A stretch of DNA of 64,000 bases, taken from the NCBI GenBank assembly GCA_965153355.1, contig OZ231128.1, positions 33,542,001-33,606,000 of the forward strand. Direction: 5' to 3'. The notes under the pieces were generated by a model. The model made no database searches and was not told the DNA's origin. It was given only the letters and a program-made list of their open reading frames with translations. This stretch comes from Flaccisagitta enflata (lineage: Eukaryota; Chaetognatha; Sagittoidea; Aphragmophora). Both the position numbers and the translations under genes were made by a program. This document shows, piece after piece, positions 29,354-40,720 of this stretch; position 1 is the first letter of the stretch; each line of letters starts with the position of its first letter.

Positions 29354-30436
29354 ACAGGGTGTGCAAAATTATCCGCAATTCGCACTTGATTTTCTTAAAA
29401 ACCAATGAGGATAATGATTTTTAAAAGCATAAGTAGCACGTATAAAGAATTATGATTGTATTAGACGGATCATCAACAAATGTTGAAATATCATTTATTC
29501 CCAATATTTTGACCGAAAAACATCAGCCTTCTTCAGGGGAGATGAAATGAGAAAATGAGACAAATAAGGAGAGAGAAAGATGAAGGTAAAGTGGCAAAAA
29601 CCAGAGATAGAGACAATGGGAACAAAGAGAGAGAGATTAAGCAAAAGATCTGCTTAGGGTGCCGCCTGTGGTCACCCTAATGAGCGCATGGACGACAATG
29701 AATCAGATCTTCAGCTTAGTCTCTCTCTCTTTGTTCCCATTGTCTCTATCTCTGGTTTTTACCACTTTACCTTCATTTTTTTCCCTCCTTATTTGTCTCA
29801 TTTTCTCATTTCTTCTCCCCTGAAGAAGGCTGATGTTTTTCGGTGGAAATATTGGGAATACATGATATTTCAACGTTTGTTTATGATCTGTCTAATACAA
29901 TTATAATGCCTCAACAACAATCGTCCAACTTTCATCGTAACATATAAAAAAGTTGGTTTTTTTTTTATTCAAAATTAAACTCAAAAAGTCAAGGATACAA
30001 CTTTTAGGTAAATTTCATAGTAATGAAACACTCCTTAAAAAGATTTATCAAAATATTTGAAAATTCTGTTATTAATTTTTCTTGTACTTTAGGCCTAATT
30101 CATTTGCTTTATTGAACTCCATTCATAGGGATATAATTAACGTCCTTCAGCATAACATGTGCCATGCAGAGAAAATCATTTTTGAGCAGTCACAAATACA
30201 ATAACCTATGATTTTATAACCTTTTTTGCCAATAAAATAAAATCCTGTCAAAACCAAAATCTTTGCTTCAAATCATTTGACCCCCATAGTGACAAGGGGG
30301 ATAGAAAATACCTGCAATCAATTCTAGCTTCTAGCATGACTAACTGGGGCACTTGTCAAAATTTCATTGTGCTGGGTCACTTTTAAGTACAGTTTTTTTT
30401 CCATGAAGCAATTGTGGATAATTTTGCAAACCCTGT
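29354..30436. mobile_element. TA-flanked element inserted in a foldback arm
   Basis: The termini are ACAGGGTGTGCAAAATTATC and the complement GATAATTTTGCAAACCCTGT, each flanked by TA. The neighbouring uninterrupted unit reads CCAATGTATTCATACATGTAAC, matching the CCAATGTA before and TTAAGACATATAAC after the insertion. A long internal palindrome occupies 29450-29905 with a ~75-bp loop. It is a Tc1/mariner-like MITE by structure; no transposase is seen. Confidence 0.85.
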
Positions 30437-30700
30437 TATTAAGACATATAACTTTGTTTGAATTACAAATCTAAAGGTGTAACTTGGCATTTGAGCAGTC
30501 AAAGTTTGCTGGAACTACTTGCCAACAGCATCATTGAGGGCCCTCTCCATAGCTCATCCAGAACTAAAAGCAGCAGAAGTAATTTTGATTCCAGATGAAT
30601 TTATTGTACAGCAATTGATTGAACAAGAAAAAAAATTGCATCAGGGTGTGCAGGAGCTGCTTGTCAAATGCATAACTGAGGGATCACCACCACAACTCAA

Positions 30701-30918
30701 GTTGTGTGTTATGCAACTCTACAGTGTATACCCTGCTTTGTCCGTCCGTCCATCCATTGGTTGGTTAATTGGTTGGTTGGTCAGTTGGTCCCCTTTTAAC
30801 ATTTTTGGCATTTTTGAGCTTTTTGAGCTCACTGCTCCTGCCCAAATACCCTAGTGACCTTTTCTGTCAACACCCCTGCCCACATGCAACTAGGGTAGCC
30901 GTGTATTCGGCCTAGTTT
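30701..30918 (-). mobile_element. Helentron-like element, decayed
   Basis: On + it reads GTTGTGTGTTATGCAACTCT, CCGTCCGTCC and GGTTGG repeats, CTCACTGCTCCTGCCC, and ends ATGCAACTAGGGTAGCCG...GGCCTAGTTTT. The end motifs no longer match perfectly. Confidence 0.75.
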
Positions 30919-31151
30919 TGGCAATAAAATCTTTGGGATTTCTACTCATATGCATAGAATTAGAGGAAAAAGTATTGAAACCAATTGTGAACTGCATCAC
31001 AATTTTGTCTTCATAACAACTTCATATGCTCAATCATAAGAAAACTATTTGCTTAAACATTGAAGACAAATGAAAAATGAAAGAGAGAAGTTGTTAACTT
31101 GTTGTCCATTTCATGAGAAATTGTTTTTGGCTTTCCACTTGAGCTTTAGGA

Positions 31152-31345
31152 AACAAGGCCAGATGCACGGCTACCGAAGTCGCGTGCAGGTGGGCAGGGG
31201 CCATATTTGAGGTCACTAGACCATTTGGGCAGGAGCAGTGAGGTCAAAAAAATAAAATCATAAAAAAAGTTAAGTGTGACCGACCGACCAACCAATCAAC
31301 CAATGGACAAAGCGAGTTGTAGAGTCGCGTACATGCGACTAAAAA
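31152..31345 (+). mobile_element. Helentron-like element, GTCGCGTGC subfamily
   Basis: It begins AACAAGGCCAGATGCACGGC, then AAGTCGCGTGCAGG. It has a GACCGACCAACC microsatellite and a 3' hairpin GTCGCGTACATGCGAC followed by TAAAAA. The terminal pairing has one transition. Confidence 0.85.
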
Positions 31346-31433
31346 AATTCAAAACATAAACTTTTTCTGAAATCGATGAGAGATGCAGGGTAGTACCCCT
31401 CTTAGCTTCTCTCAGCGGCACTCATTTTTACAC

Positions 31434-31436
<3 letters not shown>

Positions 31437-31502
<66 letters not shown>
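31437..31502. repeat. (CT)n microsatellite
   Basis: About 33 CT units. The flanking 31.5-32.0 kb holds degenerate TTAAGGTTAG words and no gene. Confidence 0.9.
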
Positions 31503-31506
<4 letters not shown>

Positions 31507-33431
31507 GTGCCCCCCCCCAAAATTTCAAAAGCTAGAGCTTGCCATGGCTACACCAGCTACCCCTTCAAATACACCTCTGTAGTGAGTGGTGGTTGGAGTG
31601 TGGATGGGGCTAAGACGCCTCTGCTCATTTATCCGCTACAATATTGAGACCTGCGTTACTTGTTCTTAGTGATAAAAATTTGGTTAGGACAATTTATCAG
31701 AATCTGTATTCAGTTAAACTTACGGCTAGAATTTCTTATAGATGCCTCATGTGGTGAGGGGTAACAAGGGATAGTTTGTTTAAGGTTAGAGGCTGTACTG
31801 GGCTGGGTTTAAGGTTAGTTGCAGTGATAATCTTAAGGTTAAGGGAAGTGTTAGATTTAGGTTAGGTTTGCAGACTGAGGCAAAAAGTGGTCAAACCGGC
31901 CCTCCCCCACCCTTCCCACCACTAGTTACCTCAAAATTGTATGAGTTTTATATAGGATGAATTGTTGCACATGTCACACATTTTCATCCAAACTGTGCAG
32001 AGGAGAAATCTTGTTGTTTTCCTTTATCATAGATGGTGTGGTATTTCAGTAGAACTTAATGAGTTTTAGAGCAGTCTTTCAATGAAGCAATTGACAAACA
32101 TTTCCAGCACACCTTACTTTTTCTTGATTTAGCGCGGAGTTTCCTCTAATTCTATGCATATCTGTAAAATTTCCAAAGATTTTACAGCAAAAAAATGTTG
32201 TTGCATTGGGAACGTAGATTTTGTGGAGGGGATCCTTCAGTGATGCAGTTGACAAGCATCTTTTAAACACCCTTATTCAAAAATTTGTTTTTCCTCTTAT
32301 TCTATGCAAAGGCCAAAGCTGTGAAATCTTCTTATTTGAACATAAAATGACTTCCACTTCACACAGTTCTACATGTGTTGTGGATACATCTTTCAATGAT
32401 GCTGTTGACGAGCTGTTTCAGCATACCTTGACTGCTCATATGCTTATTGGCACCTTCAGATTTGTAATCGACAAAAAATTTCATGTCTGAATATATTGGT
32501 CATGATGAATTTTTGAAAAACATGAAATTTCAGCATTTTGCACAGCCTCTTGTGGAAGGGATCCTTCAGTGATGCAATTGACGAGCAGTTCCAGCCCACC
32601 CTGATTCAAATTTTGTTATTCCTCTTATTACATTTACAGTTGTGAAACTTACTTATCTGGAAAAAAAACTTCTGTCTATAGTTTTACATGATTTATTGAG
32701 AGGTCCTTCAATGATGCTGTTGACGAGCTGTTCCAGCATACCTTGACTACTCAATTGCTTAGTGGCACCTTTAGATTTTCAATCTACACAATATTTCATG
32801 TCTGAATACAGGGCATTGATTACAATGACTTTTTGGAAAACATGATTTTTCATTATTTCGCATAGCCTGTTGAGGGGATTCTTCAGTGATGCAGTTGACG
32901 AGCAGCTCCAACTCACCCTGATTCAAATGTTTGTTTTTCCTCAATCATATTTAAAGCTGTGAAACTCTATTATCTGAAAATAAAAAAAAAAACTGCTGCA
33001 TATAGTTTTACAGGATTTATTGAAAGGTCCTTCAATGATGCTGTTGACAAGCTGTTCCAGCATACCTTGACGGCTCATATGCTTAATGGCACCTTCAGAT
33101 TGGTAATCTACACAAAATTTCATGTCTGAATATATTGGTCATTAAAAATTATTGAAAAACATGATTTTTCATCATTTTGCATGGCCTCTCTGTAGAAATG
33201 TCTCTGATCTTAGTTAATTCCTAAGCAAAGAAAGCTTCTTCAACTTAGTGATTAACCTAACATTTGAAATGATCTTCCTCTGAGAATTGTTACGACCCAT
33301 AGAGATTTATACCTATACCGGTTTGTCCACTGACTGCATAGAGAGACAGAAAGAAAAAAGTTGAAAGAAAAAAGAGATTAACGGAAAGAAGAAAGAAAGT
33401 ATGAAAAAAAAGGAAATGGAAAAAAAGAAAG

Positions 33432-33657
33432 AAACAAGTGACACGGGTTCACAATATCGTTGCGGACGGGTGGACAGGGGCATCCAATCCCCATCCACAC
33501 CCCAACCCCTATCCCACACACATAGAAATTCACAAGAAGTGTCTGAAACGCTTGTTTTTCAACTTTTAAACTTGATGACCCCGGACCAACAGACCAACGG
33601 ACCGACAGATGGACGGACGGACAAAGCCTCATAGAGTTTCGTGTCCGCAACTAAAAA
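33432..33657 (+). mobile_element. Helentron-like element, GTTGCGGAC subfamily
   Basis: It starts AACAAGTGACACGGGTTCAC, with a different 5' hairpin (GTGA/TCAC), then GTTGCGGACGGGTGG. It ends with GTGTCCGCAAC and TAAAAA. The nonamer and the 3' arm match exactly. Confidence 0.8.
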
Positions 33658-34514
33658 TTCAGAAAGACAGACCAACAAAGGCAACAAAGACCAACAAAGG
33701 CAGACAGGGATAAATGCGCTCATATGATAGAAAACTAACGCCTATGGAAATTGGGACCGAAAAGATGCAAGAACCTATCTCCTATGTAACAACTCTTAGT
33801 CGATGCAAAATTTTTTCATTATGTCATATTCATAAAATGATTGCTTATTGATCATGATTAACGAGCCTAAAAATAGAGCAGGCCAGCGGGCTCGAGGCCA
33901 GCAATTCGGCCATCGGGCCCGAAAATTTACCAAGCTGCAGGCCCGACAGGCCCGCTATAATTTTGCTTGATATCCTTGAACATCACCAGTGCTGATTTGA
34001 TGAGATTGCATCGAATCCAAATTTGGTCCCACTGATTCTAATTGAGAGCTACGCACAGCGTCTTGCGCCTCTATCAATGGCATTTTTTTTTCAAATAGAT
34101 ACAAATAGAGAAATGCAAACTATTTTTTTTTTTATCTTTTTTTTTAAAATAGAAACAAATAAAAAAATCCAAACAATTTTTTTTTATTTTCTCCTGATCC
34201 TGATGAGTGATGACGCTTTTAAGCTCATGTCTTTTTTCCATCCTGTCTTGCATCTAGGTTACTGTTATGATACTGAGAAAAATTGCCTTCATTGCATATT
34301 TCTTTCAACTGATAGATAGGAGTTTGCATAGTCATAGATATGGAAAACAACCGCTGTGATTTGGCAGTCTATAGTTGCATAGCACAGGACAATAAATGGC
34401 ATGTCGAAAACCTGCCTCGGAAGATTTGCAAAATATGAACGCCTGGCTGGGATCAGAACTAGTCTTGAATTGTGTTTTGAAGTCCAAAACAGATCTTCAG
34501 GTTAAGGATAACAT
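33658..34514. other. Unassigned DNA
   Basis: A short GC-rich patch with repeated GGCCCG words lies at 33880-33960. No gene is recognised. Confidence 0.4.
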
Positions 34515-35265
34515 CGCTACCCCGCAATCAAAGGCAACTGATACCAGTAAAACCTTTATAGTGCCTAGAGTATTCATTTTGAAAAATTCAGACTGGTTCT
34601 GTCTGAAAGCACATTACCTACCATTTGAACATGCAAAAATTCAAATAACTGGCATTAGAAAATTGATAAAATTTTGAGAGTTTTTGCAGTTTTTGTGTTT
34701 TTAAGCAAGTTTACATAAATATATCCTTGTAGTTTTCACATTGATTTGTTAAAACCATCTTATAGTTCATAAGTGAGAGGTAATTGGCCCTTCTGTTGCA
34801 TTATCTTTAATTTTTTGCTGTTTCTCTGAGATTTAGATATTAAATGACAAGTGAATTGACACAAAACCTGCTGAAACAAGAAAATTTAGAGGAAAAAATT
34901 AAAATTGCCTTATGAATTTTTGTAGTTTGGTAGGTTTTTTTTAAATATGCGTAAGCTGAGACATATATCTTACTTTTAAGACCAATCTGGTCATTTTTGA
35001 TTGATTTGTAACAAACTAACATTGATTTAAAGCTACAGAGGTCAATTTATCAATATTTTCAGAAACCTCACAAGGGATGAATCACAACTTTACTCAAATC
35101 CACGTGGAAGCTAAACTGCTAGAGCCACTGCTATGATATTTTGCATGAATAAATGGTAGGTAATGTGCTTTCAGACAAAACCAATCTGAATTTTCAAAAG
35201 TGAATATTTTAGGCACTATAAAGGTTTTGCTGTTATCAGTTGCTTTTGATTGCAGGGTACATGAT
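34515..35265. repeat. Inverted repeat with 0.5-kb spacer
   Basis: 34515-34640 (AATCAAAGGCAACTGATACC, AACCTTTATAGTGCCTA, GAAAGCACATTACCTACCAT) is complementary to about 35145-35260. It is a foldback or MITE candidate with unclear ends. Confidence 0.65.
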
Positions 35266-35714
35266 ATTTTGGTATACATACAAAAATCAATGAGGTCATT
35301 TGTTTTTGAGACTGTTTAAACGGATTGTTATTTAGGGTTAGGGTTAGGAATAAGGTTGGGGGATGGTTTTAGGGCTAGGGATAGCGCTAGTACTAGGGCT
35401 AAGTGACAGTTGGGTACTAATTCCATATATCACAACCTGAATATTCTAAGATTAAAGCTTCGCCCTGGTGTGAATTTCCGAGAAAAAAAAACAAAAGATT
35501 TCAATTGTCTTAGGTAAAATTGCCAAAATTTCTATGAAGGTTCTACAAAAATGTCCAAATTATGTCACTCAAGAGATGTAAATAGCATAATCACATGATA
35601 TCATGCTAATTTTAGATTTGCTCTTATTTGACAAGAGGTTTTGGGAATTTTTTCAGCTATCATGGGCATATATCCAGACTTGAAATATCTCAATTCTAAG
35701 GGTTTAGAAAAAAA
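35266..35714. other. Spacer with short TTAGGG-like run
   Basis: ATTTAGGGTTAGGGTTAGGA at about 35331-35351 is followed by degenerate TAGGG/TAGCG words to 35405. Nothing else is recognised. Confidence 0.5.
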
Positions 35715-35900
35715 AACAAGCCCGGGAAGGTAACTCGATGCGTCATCTGCTTGATATCAGAACAGGCGAAACGGATCGACGGACGGACCGACGGATGGAC
35801 CAATGGATGGACTGACGGACGAACTGACGGACGGACAGATGGACGGACGGATGGACAGACGGACAGACCCTCTTATAGAGATGCGATGATGCATCAAAAA
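35715..35900 (+). mobile_element. Helentron-like element, GATGCGTCC subfamily
   Basis: It begins AACAAGCCCGGGAAGG, then CGATGCGTCATC. It carries a long GGACGGAC/GACGGATG microsatellite, CTCTTATAGAG, and a 3' end GATGATGCATCAAAAAA. GATGCGTCA at the 5' side pairs with TGATGCATC at the 3' side, with one CpG-type transition. Confidence 0.8.
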
Positions 35901-35904
35901 ATAA

Positions 35905-37154
35905 ACACCACCCCCAATTTTTTGCACAGGTGACTCAAAAAGGGTGTAAATTAGAATATGATTTTTTTTTTGGTCAAATACTGGCCAAAAAGATTAGAAA
36001 TGGTTTGTTGTGCTTAAAAATGTCATTTCTGCTAAAAAAACAGTGTTTCTCTGAATCTTTTTTCTTTTTTTTTTTTTTTTTTTTTTGCAAAATTGTGTAA
36101 TCTTGGAAAAAATTGACATTTAGTGTATTTGGAGGTTTTGAAAAAAGCATAAGAGGCCTTGGACTATTTCTTGAAAAATTGAACTAATTTGCATACTGTG
36201 GTTTTGCATTTTTTTTTGCAACTATCTCTTGTAAATCTTTTGGGAAATAAAAACAATTTGGACATGCCATGTACTTTACCCTAAGACGTGGTTTCCAATG
36301 CTTGATTCGTGAGAATTTTACAAATTTGCCTTATTTTCTCATTATTGGCCCTTTTAAAGCCATTTTCAGGACTCTTAGGCATATCCCAAAATCTCCTAAA
36401 ATCACTACAATATCATATCAAACTAGGACTAAACAATTCTACCAAAAGATCATGAAAATATTCAAAGTACACCGTCTTCGGATCGGACTGTGAAATGCAA
36501 AACCTTTATAGCTCCCAAACTACTTGGAAAAAAATCATGAAATTTTCAGTGAGTATTGGTAACATGTGACGGTTTTTGCATGTCAAAGCTCAGATCATAG
36601 TATAGAAAAGGTGAAGGGGAAAAAATATTGAAAGAAAACCCATTTTTTATCAAGATCAATTTTTCCCCATTTCCTTAGAAATGACTTGTCTTTATCTGCT
36701 TGAAATTGCTTTGCATTTCAACAAAAACTTTTGGATTTATTTTCTATGACAGATGTTTACTTATATATTATCTATTTGCTGCATATTCTGAGAAAAAAAC
36801 AGCACCTTCCGAAAAAAACAGGTAAAAAAAGCGATTTTGCTTAAAAAATAGATGTTCTTTCAATATTTTGTTTTCCCCTCACCTTTTCTATACTATGATC
36901 TGAGCTTCGACATATAAAAACCGTCACATATTACCAATATTCACTGAAAATTTCATGACTTTTTTCCTAGTGGTTTAGAAGCTATAAAGGTTTTCCATTT
37001 CACAGTCCGATCCGAAGACGGTGTAACACTGTTTTTGAAGCAAAAATAGCACTTTTGAGCTTAAAAAAATGGCCGATATTTGACCAAATTAAATATTACA
37101 TTCTTATTCTACACCCCTTTTCAGGACCTCTGTGCAAAAAATTGGGGGTGGTGT
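35905..37154. mobile_element. 1.25-kb inverted-repeat element
   Basis: The ends ACACCACCCCCAATTTTTTG and CAAAAAATTGGGGGTGGTGT are exact complements. The outer ~120 bp and an inner pair (36473-36640 with 36866-37021, including CCGTCACATRTTACCAATA and GATCATAGTATAGAAAAGGT) are complementary. No coding capacity is seen. It is a foldback or MITE-type element lying 5 bp from a Helentron-like 3' end. Confidence 0.75.
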
Positions 37155-37636
37155 CTTTTCCTTTTTTTTTTTTCTTTTTGAGATATTTTCATCCTGGATT
37201 CCTGTTTCTATCAATTTTGATAATTTTGATAATTTTGATAATTCTTCTAGTTTGCCTTTTTTGTGAGAGGTGTTATATGGACCGATGTCATCAGAGTATG
37301 TCATCAGGCCCGCTTTTTTTCTTTCCAGCTACTAAAATTATTAGGGGTGTAGGAATGGGCCCAACAGGCCCGCTACTTAAGATAACTATTTTCAGGCCTG
37401 GAAATAAAGTCATCTATTAGAATAATATGGAGGTTAATCAAGGGGAGCCATACTTTCAGATTTTATGGGGACCCAAAATTCGTTTAAAAGAGTACCTATT
37501 TGGACTCAATGACTCTGGTGCTAACTCTGGCTGACAGAAATTAGCTATAGGCCCTATATTCCCCCAAAAATCGCAAGAATTAGCTAGAATATTTCATCAA
37601 GTAGCTGGAAAATTAGCTAGATGTAATGACATATGT
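37155..37636. other. Spacer with ATTAGCTAG words
   Basis: (TTTTGATAA)n lies at 37215-37245, and repeated TTAGCTAG words at 37540-37625 are shared with 39560-40110. No gene is seen. Confidence 0.4.
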
Positions 37637-38944
37637 ACTATCTTCGCCAAAAGAAACGCAGTAGTTGTTAACTAAATTGAGCGCTATTGTAAAGTCGGAT
37701 TCAATTGAACTTCATGACAGAAAAAGACTAAAGCAAAAGATCTTTCCAACTCTGCAATCCGCATCTCACTATGTCTAATAGTTTGCAAATGAGAGTATAT
37801 CAAAGAAATAGTTTCATTTCAGAAAAGTGAAGAAAATATAATCCCCAAGAAATAGCTCATGTTTGCAGGTCATAACTCACTAATTTTTGAACAGATTTAC
37901 AAAAAATTGGTGACAGTTGTAAAGGTCCTTAAAATATCTTTAAAAATAGGACCAACCAAGCATTTCTTGCTTAATTTGTCTAAAAGTTACAAGCAAAACA
38001 AGGTCCAAAATATGGGTCTGAAAAAAATCGCTGGAATAGCTGGGAGAGCAATCACACCCAAAAACATGTAGCAGCTCTGCCAATCCATGCCAAGGCAAAT
38101 GCAAGCCATCATTGATGCTGGGGGAGCTCACGCTTGTCATTAAAATACAATTTTGGTATTTGTTTGTAGTATTTGAGCTTCATATCAACAATAGCACAAC
38201 AAAAAACGGAACAAAATGTTTGTCAGTGTCATGACTGTTTTGAAGCTCTGCGAAAGATCTTTTGAATGCGACCTTGCTGGTTGTTCTAACTTTATCCGTT
38301 TAGAAATGGCGTAAATGTAAAGAGTAGGTGGTCACAATTGTAAAGTTGAAGTTGAAGAAGCTGCATCATTTTGTTAATCCATGGGAAAAAGACGAAAAAA
38401 CTGTTAATTGAACTTTTTTTCAAAACGATATCAAAGATTTTTGAGTTTTCTTTCATTCTAGACCAATCCCAAGTATGTATCTCAAATGGTTTAAAAGTTA
38501 GAGCTTGTTAAAGTGAACTAAGTTTTTAGTTGCGGACACGCAACTCTATAAGAGCCTTTGTCCGTTGGTCCATCCGTCCGTTGGTCCGTCCGTGACCACG
38601 AGTCAAAAAGTGTGAAAACGCGCATTTCCGCCCCTGCCCACCCGTCCGCAACTGGTATTGGCCGTGTATCCGGCCTTGTTTTCAAGACCTTTCTATTCAA
38701 ACGAGCACAAAATTGAAAGGGGCAAAGTTTTTACTCTTACCAATGCCATTTCTAAACGAATAAAACTAGAATAACCAGCAATGTAGCGTTTGAAAGATAT
38801 TTTGCAGAGCTCTCAAACGGTCATGAATTTTCTATGGTTTAAGCACTCAGTCCAGCAAAAAAAAGCAAAACAAGTTGTTCCGTTTTTTCTTGTGCTATTG
38901 TTAAACCTATTTATCAACTGCTGCGATACTTTTGGCGAAGATAG
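37637..38944. mobile_element. Inverted-repeat element carrying a Helentron-like insertion
   Basis: The ends are about CTATCTTCGCCAAAAG(A)AACGCAGTAGTTG and the diverged complement CAACTGCTGCGATACTTTTG, then GCGAAGATAG. The inner parts 38170-38330 and 38730-38930 are complementary. A Helentron-like element lies in the right half. Diverged relatives are at 6230-6922. Confidence 0.65.
38523..38692 (-). mobile_element. Helentron-like element, GTTGCGGAC subfamily, intact ends
   Basis: On + it reads TTTTTAGTTGCGGACACGCA, then ACTCTATAAGAG, a GTCCGTTGGTCC microsatellite, CCCGTCCGCAACTGG and CGGCCTTGTTTT. The end nonamers match exactly. Confidence 0.88.
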
Positions 38945-39131
38945 ATAATTGTTGATTAAACCAAAGATTAGACAATATGTATGCAAAGGAAAGGTTAAGG
39001 CTTTCTTTTCTATCCATTGCAAAACAAAACAGGAACAAACAAAACAGAAAACAAAAGCCATAAGGGTTGGGGGTATAAGAGTGCGCAGGGACATAGATGA
39101 TAAGAGCCTTTGAAAGCAGGGGCAGAAAAAG

Positions 39132-39365
39132 AACAAGGCCGGATACACAGCTACCCTAGTAGCGTGCAGGTGGGCAGGGGCAGTGATGGAGAAGGTCACT
39201 GGGACATTTGAGCAGGAGCAGTGAGCTCAAAACGCTCAAAAACGCCAAAAAAGTAAAATGGGGACCAACCAACCGAGCAACCGACCGACCGACTGACATA
39301 CTAACCAACCGACCAACCAACAGACAAAGCGGGTTGTAGAGTCACGTAGTACTTGACTAAAAAAA
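39132..39365 (+). mobile_element. Helentron-like element, GTCGCGTGC subfamily, decayed 3' hairpin
   Basis: It begins AACAAGGCCGGATACACAGC and carries GCCAAAAAAGTAAAATGGGG, a GACCGACCAACC microsatellite and GTAGAGTCACGTAGTACTTG, ACTAAAAA. It is useful as the uninterrupted reference for the split copy at 44.8 kb. Confidence 0.85.
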
Positions 39366-40310
39366 AACTAACTAGTCTAAAAACAAATGAACTAACTGAT
39401 AGACATGCACTCTTATGTGCATTAGTCTTAGAACAAATAGTTTGCAACAATGTTGTAAAAGCAAGTGGCTACAGGACAAAGAATTGTCAAAATTTGTGCC
39501 AGATCTGCCTGTAAAATTGAGAACACATAATCTAGTTTAAAAAAAAAATAGGAAAGAACAGTGAAAAAATAGCTCGAATAGCATAATGCTAATCCAAAAT
39601 AACTAGAATTAGCTGAAAATAGCGGGATTAGCTAGATGATTTTTCCAAATTTGCCAGTATTAGCTAGATTATTATCATTATTATTGTTTATATTCGTCAA
39701 CATAAAATGCGACAATGCAGCCATCAATCACAAAAAGCTACAAGCTACTACAAAGGCACGTGAATATGTAAATAAAACACCAGAGAGAAGTAAAAATAAA
39801 GAAAAAGACAAAGGAAAATTACGGAACTAAGTCACGTGCTTCCACCTCGGCATCTCTTTGCATCTTTTCTAAAAAGTTCAGAATCGAGTTATTATGAGAA
39901 AACATACCATCATGAAAGCATGAAAGTGCCAAAATCCAAAAATGCGACACGTAGATGATTTCTGAAAATTCGCGAGAATTAGCTAGGTTTAGCTAGATTA
40001 GCTAGGTCCTTTTCAAAAAATCGCTAGATAATTAGCTAGTAGCTAAATCCCAAAATTCTATAGTTAGGAGGCTTTCAAATTCGCTAGAAATAGCTAAAAA
40101 ATTGCTTAATTAGCAGCAGAGCAGTCAATGATCTGATGAGATGGTCTTTTGAAAACAGCATTCTTTATGGCACTTTTCTTTCGCTCTTTTTTGCAGGAGT
40201 TCGGGTCATGTTTCGACTTGACTCTTCAAAACAAAAGACAAACGCGAGATAGATCAACTGATTTCCTCCACTGGAAGAAAGTCGTAAATCTGAGATTTCT
40301 CCTCTTTATT
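39366..40310. other. AT-rich DNA with ATTAGCTAG words
   Basis: Degenerate repeats of TTAGCTAG lie at 39560-39680 and 39965-40110. No recognised gene. Confidence 0.45.
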
Positions 40311-40600
40311 GAAAAAAAAGTCGAATTACGTTATTCGACTTTTTGAAACGTAGAGAAGAAATAAAGTTTTCTATTTTTGGTTTGAAGCAATTTTAGAAAG
40401 TTGGACAGTTTTTGGGGTTGGGATGATACATTTTTTGATATTCACGGCTGAAAAAGAACTGATTTTTCTCTTTCAAATGGCGCCACCTAGAAGTCTCTAC
40501 GATTATTAATTTTGGAGTTATGAATTTTTGAATCTTTTTCTATTTTTTTGCATTTTTGCAAACATCAATATTTTTTAGTGAGCAACCAAAATTCAAGCTT
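40311..40600. repeat. Dispersed repeat copy with an empty insertion site
   Basis: The hairpin AAAAGTCGAATTACGTTATT, CGACTTTTT is followed by GATGATACATTTTTTGATAT, then CTGATTTTTCTCTTTCAAAT, GGCGCCACC. It is a paralogue of 43180-43670, which has a Helentron-like element between TTTTT and CTCTTTC. Confidence 0.85.
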
Positions 40601-40614
40601 CAAGTGTGTATAAA

Positions 40615-40720
40615 AACAAGGTTGGTTACACGGCTACCCAGTTTTGTGGGTGCGCAGGGCCATTGATAGAGAAGGTCACTAAAGTATTTGGGCTGGATCA
40701 GGGAGCTCAAAAAGTTCAAT
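40615..40720 (+). mobile_element. 5' fragment of a Helentron-like element
   Basis: It reads AACAAGGTTGGTTACACGGC...GGGTGCGCAGGG...GGGAGCTCAAAAAGTTCAA, then breaks into a foldback element. Confidence 0.65.

Larger units (their letters stand above)
28487..33336. repeat. 4.9-kb foldback structure of ~0.33-kb units
   Basis: The outer ends CAGTCAGTGGACAAACCGGT and ACCGGTTTGTCCACTGACTG are exact complements. The left arm holds direct copies of a ~337-bp unit (GATTACAAATxxxAAGGTxTCACT...GTATGCTGGAACAGCT...ACxGCATCATTGAAGG) at about 28.6, 28.95 and, after an insertion, 30.45 kb. The right arm (32.04-33.30 kb) holds three to four copies in the opposite orientation. The central 31.0-32.0 kb is unique apart from elements and (CT)n. 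Short frames such as LVNSIIEG recur because the unit recurs; no domain is recognised. Confidence 0.8.

Noticed and set aside
31730-31880. Degenerate TTAAGGTTAG words as telomeric sequence
   Set aside because: Spacing and sequence are irregular, with no consistent 5- or 6-bp unit.
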